Assembly: GCF_000299395.1 (NCBI RefSeq)
Contig: NC_018656.1
Span: forward strand, 558,001-622,000
Direction: 5' to 3'
From: Candidatus Nitrosopumilus sediminis
GTDB taxonomy: Archaea > Thermoproteota > Nitrososphaeria > Nitrososphaerales > Nitrosopumilaceae
Length of the DNA stretch: 64,000 nucleotides
Shown: positions 1 through 8,876 of the stretch, piece after piece
How positions within the stretch are numbered: the stretch's first letter is position 1
How the letters are laid out: every line of letters begins with the position of its first letter
The notes under the pieces: generated by a model
Seen by the model: the letters and a program-made list of their open reading frames with translations, nothing else
Told to the model about the DNA's origin: nothing
The model's database searches: none
Made by a program: the position numbers and the translations under genes

Positions 1-2
1 CA

Positions 3-146
3 AAAGAGAGTCAGTTTATCATGGTGTCTCTAAAAGATTCTGTAATACAAAAGGCGAAACTGATCTATGGTGTATTTCCAAAGAATGGGGTCTCAAATGT
101 TGTTACATACAAAGATAAACGTCTACCTTCAATGAAAACTTCCTAG
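3..146 (+). CDS. smc: SMC chromosome-segregation ATPase, C-terminal end (partial)
   Basis: A frame open from the window edge ends with TAG at 144-146 and encodes 47 residues. The piece QFIMVSLKDSVIQKAKLIYG followed by a GVS..V segment matches the last beta-strands of SMC ATPase heads, where QFIVVSL and GV...G.S.V close the head domain. The Walker and signature motifs would lie outside the window. Its stop overlaps the stop of the convergent ABC ATPase gene (143) by 4 bp, so the two transcripts must overlap. Identification rests on a short tail only; another SMC/Rad50-like ATPase is possible. Confidence 0.7.
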   Translation, partial: KESQFIMVSLKDSVIQKAKLIYGVFPKNGVSNVVTYKDKRLPSMKTS

Positions 147-1108
147 TCTAATTTTACAAAACATGCAAAATAATGATCTTCGTTTGTCATTTTCAGATCT
201 GGCTCTTCAACACATTTCTCGATAGCATAAGGACATCTGTCTCTAAATTTACATCCATGTTCAGTGTCAATACTTGCAGGTTCATTTATCCTGATTTTTC
301 TTTCTCTGTGTAAGTTTTCTGGGTCTGGCTGTGAAATTGCATCAATCAATGCCTGAGTATATGGATGCCTTGGTTTGGTTAGAACTTGGTCTATTGGCCC
401 AATTTCCACAATTTTGCCCTTATACAATATCCCTATCCTTTGACCAAAATATCTTGCAGTAGCCAAATCATGTGTGATGTAAATAAATGAAATGTTGTAT
501 TTTTTTTGTAATTCCTGCATCAACTCAAGCATTTCTGCTCTAATTGAAACATCTAGCATCGAAACTGGTTCATCTGCAAGAATTACTTTGGGTTTTAGTG
601 CAAGTGCTCGTGCTAATACCACTCTCTGTCTTTGTCCTCCTGACAACATGTGTGGATATCTTTTAACAATATCTTCAGCAGGTTCAAGTTTTACTTCGTG
701 CAAAACATCGATAACTCGTTTATCTCTATCTTCTTTGCTTCCTATTTTGTGTATTTCAAGTGGTTCTGATACAATCTGGCCTATTTTCATTCTTGGGTTT
801 ATGGAGTCGTATGGATCCTGATGAATCATCTGACAATTCATTCTAATTTTTTCCAAATTTTCTTTTTGATCATCAATTTCTTGTCCATCAAAAAATATTT
901 TTCCAGAATCTAACTCAATTGATTTTAAGATTAATTTTGCAATAGTAGATTTTCCAGATCCTGATTCTCCAGCTAAAACAAAAACTTCTCCTTGTCTTAC
1001 GGAAAATGAAACATCATCCGTTGCTTTAACTGTGATGGACTTTGCTCCGAACATTCCTTTTTTAGTGAAATATTTTTTCAAATGCTCTACTTTTAGTATT
1101 TCATTCAT
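143..1108 (-). CDS. Oligopeptide/dipeptide ABC transporter ATP-binding protein (OppF/DppF type)
   Basis: A 321-aa ATPase that would energise peptide or nickel-type uptake at the inner face of the membrane. Walker A GESGSGKST is at residues 47-55, the signature LSGGQRQR near 155-162 and Walker B VILADEP near 175-181. The C-terminus has the Opp/Dpp-family extension with Cys residues (CKFRDRCPYAIEKC and a later C) known from OppD/DppD proteins. Length is normal. No permease or binding protein is adjacent; Dpp-type permeases lie at 56844-59272 in the same window, 56 kb away, and could be partners (inference). ATG start. Confidence 0.9.
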   Translation of the reverse strand: MNEILKVEHLKKYFTKKGMFGAKSITVKATDDVSFSVRQGEVFVLAGESGSGKSTIAKLILKSIELDSGKIFFDGQEIDDQKENLEKIRMNCQMIHQDPYDSINPRMKIGQIVSEPLEIHKIGSKEDRDKRVIDVLHEVKLEPAEDIVKRYPHMLSGGQRQRVVLARALALKPKVILADEPVSMLDVSIRAEMLELMQELQKKYNISFIYITHDLATARYFGQRIGILYKGKIVEIGPIDQVLTKPRHPYTQALIDAISQPDPENLHRERKIRINEPASIDTEHGCKFRDRCPYAIEKCVEEPDLKMTNEDHYFACFVKLD

Positions 1109-1203
1109 TGAATATTGTTAAATTAAGAGGTATATCAAGAAATATCTTTTATGCGTAAAATTTGGGATAAAGCATTTATGTTAAATGAAAATGAAATTAA
1201 TAC

Positions 1204-2226
1204 TTGAACAAAACCCTTCAAAAAAATCTAGATTACAAAAAATTTGTTGTTGATTCTAAACTTCAATACTTTAAACCACATGCAGGTAAAATTGAAAAAA
1301 CATTTGCTGAAGAGATCTCTTTTAGCCTAAATAGAAAATCAAAATTCATCTCCCCGAAATTTTTTTATGATAAAAAAGGCTCTGATTTGTTTGAGACTAT
1401 ATGCACTCTTCCCGAGTACTATCCTACGCGAACTGAAATCCAAATCCTAAAGAACCTGCAGAATGATTTGCCTTCATTTATAGATGAATCTTTTAGACTA
1501 GTTGAACTTGGTAGCGGTGCGTCTGTTAAGACTAGGCTTATTCTTGATGTTTTTACAAAACTACAGTCTAACACTGAATATTTTCCCATAGATATTTCTG
1601 AAATTTTGACCGAAAGCTCTGAACAATTACTTCAAGATTACAACAGTCTTCACATTACAGGTATAATTGATACTTATGAAGGTGGGTTGGAATTTCTCAA
1701 AAATTATGATGACAAAAAAAATCTAATTCTATTTTTAGGTTCTAGCTTTGGAAATTTTTCTCCTGTTAACGGAAAAAACTTTTTGGAAAAAATAAACTCT
1801 ACGATGAAATCTGGTGATCTATTTTTAATTGGATTAGATTTGGTAAAAGACTCAAAAATTTTAGAATCTGCCTATAATGATTCACAAGGAATTACTGCCA
1901 AATTCAATCTTAATGTGCTCTCTCGAATCAATGATGAACTTGATGCTGATTTTGATTTGAATAATTTTTCACACCATTCCATATACAATAAAGAAGATCA
2001 AAGAATTGAGATGTATTTGAAATCTCTTGTAAATCAGTCTGTAATAATTTCAAAATCTAACTTGTCATTAAATCTGGAAAAAAATGAATTGATTCACACC
2101 GAATACTCTCACAAATACACTCTGGACCAAATTAAAATTCTTCTTGAAAGTGTCGGATTTAAGATTGAACATGTTTGGTTAGATGACCAAACTCATTTTT
2201 CTCTAACTCTTGTATCAAAAAACTAA
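1204..2226 (+). CDS. egtD: EgtD-like histidine N-alpha-methyltransferase
   Basis: Predicted to trimethylate histidine to hercynine with S-adenosylmethionine, the first step of ergothioneine synthesis. The N-terminal family motif with YDKKGSDLFE and LPEYYPTRTE lies at residues 55-78 and the SAM-binding loop ELGSGASVKT at 101-110. At 340 aa it is close to the usual ~320. The start is TTG: an in-frame TAA lies at 1198-1200 just upstream and there is no early ATG. It converges on egtB and the two stop codons overlap (2223-2226). egtA, egtC and egtE are not seen nearby. Confidence 0.88.
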   Translation: MNKTLQKNLDYKKFVVDSKLQYFKPHAGKIEKTFAEEISFSLNRKSKFISPKFFYDKKGSDLFETICTLPEYYPTRTEIQILKNLQNDLPSFIDESFRLVELGSGASVKTRLILDVFTKLQSNTEYFPIDISEILTESSEQLLQDYNSLHITGIIDTYEGGLEFLKNYDDKKNLILFLGSSFGNFSPVNGKNFLEKINSTMKSGDLFLIGLDLVKDSKILESAYNDSQGITAKFNLNVLSRINDELDADFDLNNFSHHSIYNKEDQRIEMYLKSLVNQSVIISKSNLSLNLEKNELIHTEYSHKYTLDQIKILLESVGFKIEHVWLDDQTHFSLTLVSKN

Positions 2227-3533
2227 ATATCTTCAGCACATCTAAACCCTGAAAACAACCAACGTTCATCTAGTCTGAAGAAATTCCTATAACTTCCTCG
2301 GATTGACATTTTTGGTGTTCCAAATGATCCTCCTCTCAAAACTTTTTGATTTGTAAACCATTTGTCATTATATTCATCAAAACCTGATTTGAATCCTGGA
2401 TATCCTGTAAACTCTGATGAAGTCCACTCCCACACATCTCCAATCATTTGTTGACATCCTGAATGGCTTACTCCTTCAGGGTATGCTCCGATTTCTGAAC
2501 AATTCCAATTATATGATTCTAATAAATTGCATTTCTCTGTCGTTGGACTTTCATTTCCCCACGGGAATGCTGTTTTTTCTTGTTTTTCTTCATTCCAACA
2601 TGCGGCCTTTTCCCATTCTGCTTCTGTTGGAAGCCTTTTACCTGCCCATTTACAATATGCATCTGCTTCATAGAAACTAACATGACACACAGGTTCATTT
2701 GGATTGATTTCTCTAATTCCTAGAAAATCTCTGACATGCCACACGCCATTGATCTTTTCCCAATACATGGGGGCAATCCATTTGTTTGCTTTGACCTTTT
2801 CCCATCCATCTGATAACCAGTACTTGTATATCTCATATCCTCCATCTTCGATAAATTCTAAATATTGTTGATTTGTTATTGGGAAAATATCTATTTTGTA
2901 ATCATTGAGGAAAACTTTGTGTTCTGGTAGTTCAATATCATAACAAAATTCTTTTCCATTATTTCCCATTGTGTATATTCCTCCTTTGATCTGAACTGAT
3001 TTTTTTTCTATGTTGATTGGTTTTGGACACTGATTTTTCTTTACAGGCCTATACTGCTCTGCAAGCAAATGCTGTAAATCATAAACTAAGAGTTCTTGAT
3101 GCTGACATTCATGATGAAATCCCATAACTAACAATTTGGTGGCATCTTCACTCAATATTTGAGATTTGATAAATTTCTCTACTCTCTGATTGATTGTGTT
3201 AAAATATTGAAAAATTTGGTCTGTTGTTGGTCTTGACACTACTCCGCGTAATCCTTTATCATGCGGCACTCCAAATTGCTGATAATAGGAATTTAGATAT
3301 TCTGAAAATTCTTTAGAATAAAATTCATAATTTTTATCTATTTTACTCATTATTGCTTCATAAATCCAACTTACATGACCAATGTGCCATTTTGGGGGAC
3401 TCATAAAAAATGCTGTCTGAACAACAAAATCATCTTTTTCTAAAGTCTTTACAAGTTCTAATGTCCTACTTCGAGTTTCTTTAAATTGTTCCAGCAATGA
3501 ATTATCTGAATCTAATTCTGGATTTGAAGTCAT
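2223..3533 (-). CDS. egtB: EgtB-like hercynine sulfoxide synthase (DinB-like + FGE-sulfatase domain)
   Basis: Non-heme iron enzyme predicted to couple hercynine with a thiol (cysteine or gamma-glutamylcysteine) using O2. The N-terminal DinB-like half has WHIGH (49-53) and H141-ECQ-H145-Q-E147, the H-x3-H-x-E pair that with one upstream His forms the iron site in characterised EgtB. The C-terminal half (about 175-436) is an FGE-sulfatase domain with typical pieces such as LPTEAEWE, GDVWEWTSS, VLRGGSF and FSGFRCA. 436 aa is the normal length. It faces egtD with overlapping stops, which supports a shared pathway. Thiol donor specificity cannot be read from sequence. Confidence 0.88.
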   Translation of the reverse strand: MTSNPELDSDNSLLEQFKETRSRTLELVKTLEKDDFVVQTAFFMSPPKWHIGHVSWIYEAIMSKIDKNYEFYSKEFSEYLNSYYQQFGVPHDKGLRGVVSRPTTDQIFQYFNTINQRVEKFIKSQILSEDATKLLVMGFHHECQHQELLVYDLQHLLAEQYRPVKKNQCPKPINIEKKSVQIKGGIYTMGNNGKEFCYDIELPEHKVFLNDYKIDIFPITNQQYLEFIEDGGYEIYKYWLSDGWEKVKANKWIAPMYWEKINGVWHVRDFLGIREINPNEPVCHVSFYEADAYCKWAGKRLPTEAEWEKAACWNEEKQEKTAFPWGNESPTTEKCNLLESYNWNCSEIGAYPEGVSHSGCQQMIGDVWEWTSSEFTGYPGFKSGFDEYNDKWFTNQKVLRGGSFGTPKMSIRGSYRNFFRLDERWLFSGFRCAEDI

Positions 3534-3581
3534 AATTAAAAAATTCTTTTTTCTATTATTATGTTTGTTGGATGTGGTTCT

Positions 3582-5024
3582 CTAATATCCCCTTGCAAAA
3601 ATTGGTATTGACTCACTTTGTTGTTGACAATAAATGCATTTTTTGTTATTATTTTCACTATCAAATGGAATGACCCTGATTTCAGCCCCTGTCTCTTCTT
3701 TAATTTTTTCTTCACATTCTAATTTACCACACCATGGTGAATTGAAGAATCCGCCTCTTTCAATTTTTGATTTAAAATCCGAATAATTGGACATTTCTAA
3801 AGTATTCTTTTTTGCTTCTTCTTTGGCTTTTTTTAGCATCTCTACTTGAATTTCATCTAATATTGTGGGTATTTTCTCAATTTCTGTAAAACTCAAATTA
3901 ATTTTTTCAAGATTGTATCTTTTTGCAACTACTATGCTATTTTTTTCAATATCTTTGGGACCTATCTCTATTCTTAGTGGGACTCCTTTCATTTCCCAAT
4001 CATTGAATTTGTAACCTGGCGATAACCCTTCTCGTTCATCTACATGTACTCTAAGATCTTTTGATTCTAATTCTTTTTTGATTTCTTCCACTTTTGGAAG
4101 AACTATGCCTTCTCCTTCATCATTTCTGTATATTGGTACAATGACTACTTGTATTGGAGCTACCTTTGGTGGTAACACTAATCCCGTATCATCTCCGTGA
4201 ACCATTATCATTGCCCCAATTAATCTCCAAGACACTCCCCATGATGTTTGCCATGCAAAATGTTCTACATTGTTTTTATCTGCAAATTTTACTTCAAATG
4301 GTATTGAAAAATTTTGGCCAAGAAAATGAGATGTACCCATTTGCAATGCTTTTCCGTCTGGCATAATTGATTCCATAGTTGTTGTATACACTGCGCCGAC
4401 AAACTTTTCTTTTTCACTTTTTTTTCCTGTCGTTACAGGAATTGCTAATTCTTCTTCAACCGTATCTTTGTAAATATCTAAAATCTTCATCACTTCTTTT
4501 TCTGCCTCTTCTTTTGTAGAATGCACTGTATGACCTTCTTGCCACAAAAATTCTGATGTTCTAAGGAATGGTTTTGTTGCTTTAATTTCTGCTCTCAGGG
4601 CTGTATTCCAAAAATTAATTTTTAATGGTAAGTCTCTCCAGCTTTGAATCCATTTTGAATATAGTGTATAAGCCAGTGTTTCAGATGTAGGTCTTAACGC
4701 AAGTCTATCCCCGACTACGTTGGTTCCTGAATGAGTAACCCAAAATACTTCTGGATTAAATCCTGCAAAATGTTTCTGCTCTTTTCCTAAAAGTGACTCT
4801 GGAATTAATATTGGCAAAAATCCGTTTCTAATACCATTTCTTGAAAATTTTTTATCAAATGTGCTTCTAAGTGACTCCCAAATGGAGTATCCATCTGGTC
4901 TGAGAACAATTAATCCTTTCACTGGAGCATAATCTGCAAGTTTAGCTTTGAGAACTACTTGTGTGTACCACTCACTAAAATCGCCTTTTTTTGAAACTGT
5001 GATGCCTACGTCTTCTTTAACCAA
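3582..5024 (-). CDS. proS: Prolyl-tRNA synthetase, archaeal/eukaryotic type
   Basis: Class II synthetase charging tRNA-Pro. The 480-aa protein has the compact archaeal/eukaryal layout without the bacterial editing insertion. The proline/ATP site segments RPTSETLAYTLYSKW and FLRTSEFLWQEGH are present. The C-terminal domain carries four Cys (CGKLEC ... CIYC) as in zinc-binding archaeal ProRS and ends in ...FARGY, the Tyr terminus typical of this form. ATG start. It lies upstream of egtB on the same strand but the pathway is unrelated. Confidence 0.96.
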   Translation of the reverse strand: MVKEDVGITVSKKGDFSEWYTQVVLKAKLADYAPVKGLIVLRPDGYSIWESLRSTFDKKFSRNGIRNGFLPILIPESLLGKEQKHFAGFNPEVFWVTHSGTNVVGDRLALRPTSETLAYTLYSKWIQSWRDLPLKINFWNTALRAEIKATKPFLRTSEFLWQEGHTVHSTKEEAEKEVMKILDIYKDTVEEELAIPVTTGKKSEKEKFVGAVYTTTMESIMPDGKALQMGTSHFLGQNFSIPFEVKFADKNNVEHFAWQTSWGVSWRLIGAMIMVHGDDTGLVLPPKVAPIQVVIVPIYRNDEGEGIVLPKVEEIKKELESKDLRVHVDEREGLSPGYKFNDWEMKGVPLRIEIGPKDIEKNSIVVAKRYNLEKINLSFTEIEKIPTILDEIQVEMLKKAKEEAKKNTLEMSNYSDFKSKIERGGFFNSPWCGKLECEEKIKEETGAEIRVIPFDSENNNKKCIYCQQQSESIPIFARGY

Positions 5025-5079
5025 ACTAGAATTGATTGAATTAATTTAACTAATGAGCCTTTCGTGATAACCTGAACTA

Positions 5080-5367
5080 TTACAGTTTGTCGCCTTTACA
5101 AAGTACTTTTCCCATTACTCTGCTCTGGAAATTTGGACATACAAAACACTGTATGAAATGAATGTCTTCTTTAAGAACTGGACAATCGACAAATTCTTGT
5201 TTCATTTTTTTGAGCATTTTTGGACTAACTCCTTTTAGTTTTAGTTTCCCTTTCTCGTCCATCATTCCTGACGATTTTAGTTCTTCTTTGACTGGATCTG
5301 GGAGTTTTTGTCTGCCCTCTCTTTCTTGAATTACTACTTCGAACTTATGTTCTAATTCGTCAGCCAT
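5080..5367 (-). CDS. Conserved small protein with C-terminal CxxC (unknown)
   Basis: About 95 aa, basic and charged in the first two thirds, ending with CFVCPNF and one more Cys, plus a Cys upstream (DCPVL). This is compatible with a metal-binding knuckle. I do not recognise a named family. I chose ATG at 5367, giving MADELEHKF; a GTG at 5376 adds three residues, and TAATAAA on the minus strand about 25 nt upstream fits either as TATA box. It is divergent from the phosphatase gene at 5471. Confidence 0.75.
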   Translation of the reverse strand: MADELEHKFEVVIQEREGRQKLPDPVKEELKSSGMMDEKGKLKLKGVSPKMLKKMKQEFVDCPVLKEDIHFIQCFVCPNFQSRVMGKVLCKGDKL

Positions 5368-5416
5368 ATCTAACACACTACCTTCGGTGATTTATTACTA
5401 GCGTTTTTTAGATCTA

Positions 5417-5443
5417 AAACCGGTTTAAACTTTAATATAATTA
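5417..5443 (+). promoter_or_regulatory. Palindrome plus TATA-like box before the HAD phosphatase
   Basis: AAACCGGTTT at 5417-5426 is a perfect 10-bp palindrome. It is followed by TTTAATATAATTA (5431-5443), an archaeal TATA-like stretch about 30 nt before the TTG start at 5471. It may be an operator or BRE-proximal element in the divergent intergenic space; function is inferred from position only. Confidence 0.35.
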
Positions 5444-5470
5444 GCGATTTTTTTCCAAATCAGAAATCTA

Positions 5471-6121
5471 TTGTTAGTAATTTTTGATGTTGAAGGTGTT
5501 TTGTATGATGAAGAATATCTCCCTATTCTTGCAGAAAAACTCAACAAACAAGATGAAATTTGGGAAATAACAAAACAAGGAATTCAAGGAAAAATTAACT
5601 GGGAGGAAGGATTGCGAACTAGAGTTGCTGCCCTTAAAGGGTTAGATGAAAAAATTTGCCAACAAGTCTCAGATGAATTGCCTATAATGACTGGTGCAAA
5701 AGAAGCATGTAAGGCATTAAAAGCTGCAGGATGGAAATTGATGGCTGTATCTGGTGGTTTTACTTTAATGATGCATAGATTGAAAAAAGAATTGGATCTT
5801 GACTATGTTTTCTCTAATGAATTGATATTCAAAGATGGAAAATTAGATGGTGTTAAAATTAATGTTGATTCTGATAAATCAAAATCTGCACGCATAAAAA
5901 TTGAAGAATGGGGTGAGAAAAAAGAAGATATTGTTTGTGTTGTAGATGGTGCAAATGACGTTAAATTGTTTGATATTTGTGGTCTGGGAATTGCATATCG
6001 TGCTCAGGATATTGTAAAAGATTTGGCAACTACTACTTTGGAAGAAAAAGATCTTTCTAAAATTATAGATATTATTAACAAACACTACAAACTTGAATTA
6101 GAAGCTACAACACCTGCATAA
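5471..6121 (+). CDS. HAD-IB phosphatase, SerB/ThrH-like
   Basis: HAD hydrolase of the phosphoserine-phosphatase branch. Motif I is FDVEGVLYDEE (nucleophile D6), motif II is VSGGF (S94 region) and motif IV is VDGANDVKLF. The second acid of motif I is Glu instead of the usual Asp; the same DxEGVL is known in ThrH phosphoserine/homoserine phosphotransferases, so this is a subfamily mark and not necessarily inactivation. 216 aa is a normal length. Likely role: serine synthesis or a related phosphate ester; substrate uncertain. Start TTG. Confidence 0.82.
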   Translation: MLVIFDVEGVLYDEEYLPILAEKLNKQDEIWEITKQGIQGKINWEEGLRTRVAALKGLDEKICQQVSDELPIMTGAKEACKALKAAGWKLMAVSGGFTLMMHRLKKELDLDYVFSNELIFKDGKLDGVKINVDSDKSKSARIKIEEWGEKKEDIVCVVDGANDVKLFDICGLGIAYRAQDIVKDLATTTLEEKDLSKIIDIINKHYKLELEATTPA

Positions 6122-6149
6122 ACAATTTTTTAGTCCACTGCTTCAGATA

Positions 6150-6881
6150 TTGTACTTGCAAATAATTCCAATACATGTTGAAAAAGAGATCACTCCTTCC
6201 GATGATCTTTCTGACATTGTCCTAAAATCTGAGAAGTTAATTGATGGTGACATTCTAGTTATTGCACAAAAAATCGTCTCTAAACAAGAAGGACGATTAG
6301 TAGATCTATCTACTGTAACACCTTCCTTGTTGGCAGAAGGTATTAGCTCACAATATCAAAAGAATCCCAAAATTACTGAATTGATTTTATCTGAATCAAA
6401 AAGAATTATCAGAATGAGTAATGGGATCTTGATAGTTGAAACTCATCATGGTTTCATTTGTGCAAATGCAGGAATTGATGAAAGTAATATTGAAGAAGGT
6501 TATGCTACTTTGTTGCCCCTTGACTCTGATGTCTCTGCGCAAAAAATCAGAAAGAAAATTTTAGAACACTCTGGCAAAAATGTTGCAGTAATAATTTCTG
6601 ACACTTTTGGTAGACCATTTAGGATGGGTCAAACGAATCATGCAATTGGCATATCTGGTTTAAACCCAATTTTAGATTATGAGGGAACTAATGATTCTTT
6701 TAATAAAATTTTACGCGTTACTGCAATTGCAATTGCAGATGAACTTGCATCTACATCTGAGTTGGTAATGGGAAAATCACTAAAATGCCCATTTGCAATA
6801 ATTCGTGGATATTCATTTGAATCTGGTGAACATGGGGTGGATGAATTAATTCGGCCTGAACATGAGGATCTTTTTAGATGA
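6150..6881 (+). CDS. cofE: Coenzyme F420-0:L-glutamate ligase
   Basis: Adds gamma-linked glutamate to F420-0 with GTP. The 243-aa protein matches CofE throughout: a start with IIPI, GDILVIAQKIVSKQEGR, the Asn-Ala-Gly-Ile-Asp segment ICANAGIDESN, and VIISDTFGRPFRMGQTNHAIG with the metal and nucleotide ligands, plus the EGTNDSFN region and DELA. The start is TTG at 6150, with another TTG two codons later. F420 cofactor synthesis is normal for ammonia-oxidising archaea. Confidence 0.95.
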   Translation: MYLQIIPIHVEKEITPSDDLSDIVLKSEKLIDGDILVIAQKIVSKQEGRLVDLSTVTPSLLAEGISSQYQKNPKITELILSESKRIIRMSNGILIVETHHGFICANAGIDESNIEEGYATLLPLDSDVSAQKIRKKILEHSGKNVAVIISDTFGRPFRMGQTNHAIGISGLNPILDYEGTNDSFNKILRVTAIAIADELASTSELVMGKSLKCPFAIIRGYSFESGEHGVDELIRPEHEDLFR

Positions 6882-6953
6882 TGTTTCTTGTAATTTTATT
6901 CTGAATTAAAATAGGACAAGCTACTATGCAGAGTTTAGACTTTGTAGAGTGCC

Positions 6954-6984
6954 CCTAGAGAGATGACAATGTTATCTCTCTAGG
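6954..6984. repeat. Long perfect hairpin between cofE and argS
   Basis: CCTAGAGAGAT (6954-6964) pairs with ATCTCTCTAGG (6974-6984), an 11-bp perfect stem. The inner GAC/GTT can extend it to about 14 bp (one G-T pair) around an AAT loop. It sits 3 bp from the argS stop codon in a convergent intergenic region. There is no T run on either side, so a classical intrinsic terminator is not evident. It could stabilise or end both transcripts, or be a protein-binding palindrome. Confidence 0.6.
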
Positions 6985-6987
6985 ACA

Positions 6988-8874
6988 TTACATTTTAACA
7001 GGTGCTTTGATTCCTAAAAGATCTAATGCTTTTTCTAAAACAATTTTGAAAGAATTTACTAGGCATAATCGAGAATTCTCTAGTTCAACATCACCCAAAT
7101 CTAAAACCTTTGATTTTTCATAAAATGAATTAAACGCAACTGCCAAATCATGGCAATAGCGGGCAATGACTTTGGGTGAGAGGTTATTTGTTGCATCTCT
7201 AACTTGTAAATTAAAAAGTCCAATGTTTTTGATCAAATCTAATTCAGATTTCTCTTTCAGTAAAGAAAAATTTACATCAATGCTTGGGGAACGATCAGAT
7301 TTTTCCAATATTCTAGACGCTCTTGCATGTGTATATTGAATATAGGGAGCAGTGTCACCTTCCAAGCTAAGAGATTTTGTTAAATCAAAAGTAATGATTT
7401 TATCCAAATCCTGTTTTATCATTTCATATCTTAAAGTTCCAACAGATACAGAGTCGGCTATCGAATCAATTTCAGAATCACTCATTTCAGGATGTCTTTT
7501 TTTAGTTTCATCTTTTGTTTTCTCTTTTAGAATATCATATACAGAATCAGCATTTACATACAATCCTTTACGTCCAGACATTTGAGCTTGTTTTCCATCA
7601 GTATCCAAACCAAGTGTTTTTGCAGTTTCTGAGCTTAGAGTTACCGATTCATAACCCAGGTGATTGTATGCATCTGGGACAGATTTGAATTTCCCCATCA
7701 AAGAAGTAATGATCTTTTGCAATCTAGCTTGTCTAGAATCAATAACAGTTACAACCTTTTCACCAGTAAAATTTTTTGAAATAGGGTTCGCATGATTCAA
7801 GGTGGTTTGCCATAAAATACGAGAATTTGGCTGTTCAGGGACATATTTTTCATAATTGAAGGGATCTTCAAGTAACCCTAGCTTCCAAGCAGCATATGGG
7901 ATATCTTTGGCAATGTATGTTGCAGTTCCATTACTACGAACAATTACCTTATCTTCTTCCTTATCTTCGCCTCTAATAACCCAACAACCATTATTTTTTC
8001 CCTCATTTTCAAACTCAACAAGTTTCATTTCTTTTAGTTTTTCAAAGATTTTAGTCCACAAACCAGAACGAATGATTTGAGATTCAAAATTTAAGCAATC
8101 ATAGGTTACTCCAAGATTCCAACAAGTTTCAAGTTGTCCTGCTAATACTCTTCTAGTAATTTTATCTGCAAATTTTGCGATTTCAGAATTTCCATCTTCA
8201 AGTTCTTTTAGAATATTTTTCCTAATCTCTTCAAGACTAGGATCAGCATCATATTTCTCAGTAGTCTTAACATAAACATCATCACCACAATAATGATCAA
8301 ACTTCTTACCATTTGGCGGTTCTTGATCATATCCCAAGTGTTTGAATCCAACTATAATGTCAGCGACTTGTAGCCCAGAATCATCAATGTAGTTTAACAC
8401 ATTTACTTTGTAATTCGCTTTTTGTAAAATTCTAGAAATAGTATCCCCTATGATGATATTTCTAATGTGTCCAATGTGAAGCGCTTTGTTTGGATTTACA
8501 CTGGTATGTTCTACCACTATTGTCGAACCATTACCAATGTCGACATCACCACATGTATCAAGATAAGATTCAGACAAAATCAATTGGCTTAGTTTGTCCC
8601 AGTTTGCATAGAAATTAAGATATCCTGATGGATGTGCTTCTGATTTTAAAACCAAAGTATTTGTACAATTTGAATATTTTTCAGATAGCATTTCAGCAAT
8701 CTCTTTAGGACTTTTTTTGAGTTGTTTTGCAAGCAAATAAGAAATGTTAGAGCTAACATCACCAAATCCAGGTTTTGCCGGTTCAACAGAGAATTTTACA
8801 TCAGTGATAGATAGATCAGATAATATTTTGTTTAGATTATTTTCAATTTCATCAAGTATTGATTTGAAAGTCAT
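6988..8874 (-). CDS. argS: Arginyl-tRNA synthetase
   Basis: Class I synthetase of 628 aa. The N-terminal Add-1 domain is followed by the HIGH motif in NPNKALHIGHIRNIIIGDT. The KMSK position is replaced by MSGRKG, as is usual in many archaeal ArgRS. A C-terminal DALR anticodon-binding domain (YIQYTHARASRILEK onward) is complete. ATG start. The phosphoglycolate phosphatase gene upstream ends 2 bp before, so the two are likely co-transcribed. Confidence 0.97.
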   Translation of the reverse strand: MTFKSILDEIENNLNKILSDLSITDVKFSVEPAKPGFGDVSSNISYLLAKQLKKSPKEIAEMLSEKYSNCTNTLVLKSEAHPSGYLNFYANWDKLSQLILSESYLDTCGDVDIGNGSTIVVEHTSVNPNKALHIGHIRNIIIGDTISRILQKANYKVNVLNYIDDSGLQVADIIVGFKHLGYDQEPPNGKKFDHYCGDDVYVKTTEKYDADPSLEEIRKNILKELEDGNSEIAKFADKITRRVLAGQLETCWNLGVTYDCLNFESQIIRSGLWTKIFEKLKEMKLVEFENEGKNNGCWVIRGEDKEEDKVIVRSNGTATYIAKDIPYAAWKLGLLEDPFNYEKYVPEQPNSRILWQTTLNHANPISKNFTGEKVVTVIDSRQARLQKIITSLMGKFKSVPDAYNHLGYESVTLSSETAKTLGLDTDGKQAQMSGRKGLYVNADSVYDILKEKTKDETKKRHPEMSDSEIDSIADSVSVGTLRYEMIKQDLDKIITFDLTKSLSLEGDTAPYIQYTHARASRILEKSDRSPSIDVNFSLLKEKSELDLIKNIGLFNLQVRDATNNLSPKVIARYCHDLAVAFNSFYEKSKVLDLGDVELENSRLCLVNSFKIVLEKALDLLGIKAPVKM

Positions 8875-8876
8875 TA

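Noticed and set aside
5471-6121. HAD protein considered inactive because motif I is DxE
   Set aside because: ThrH-type phosphatases naturally have DLEGVL; the substitution is a subfamily trait.
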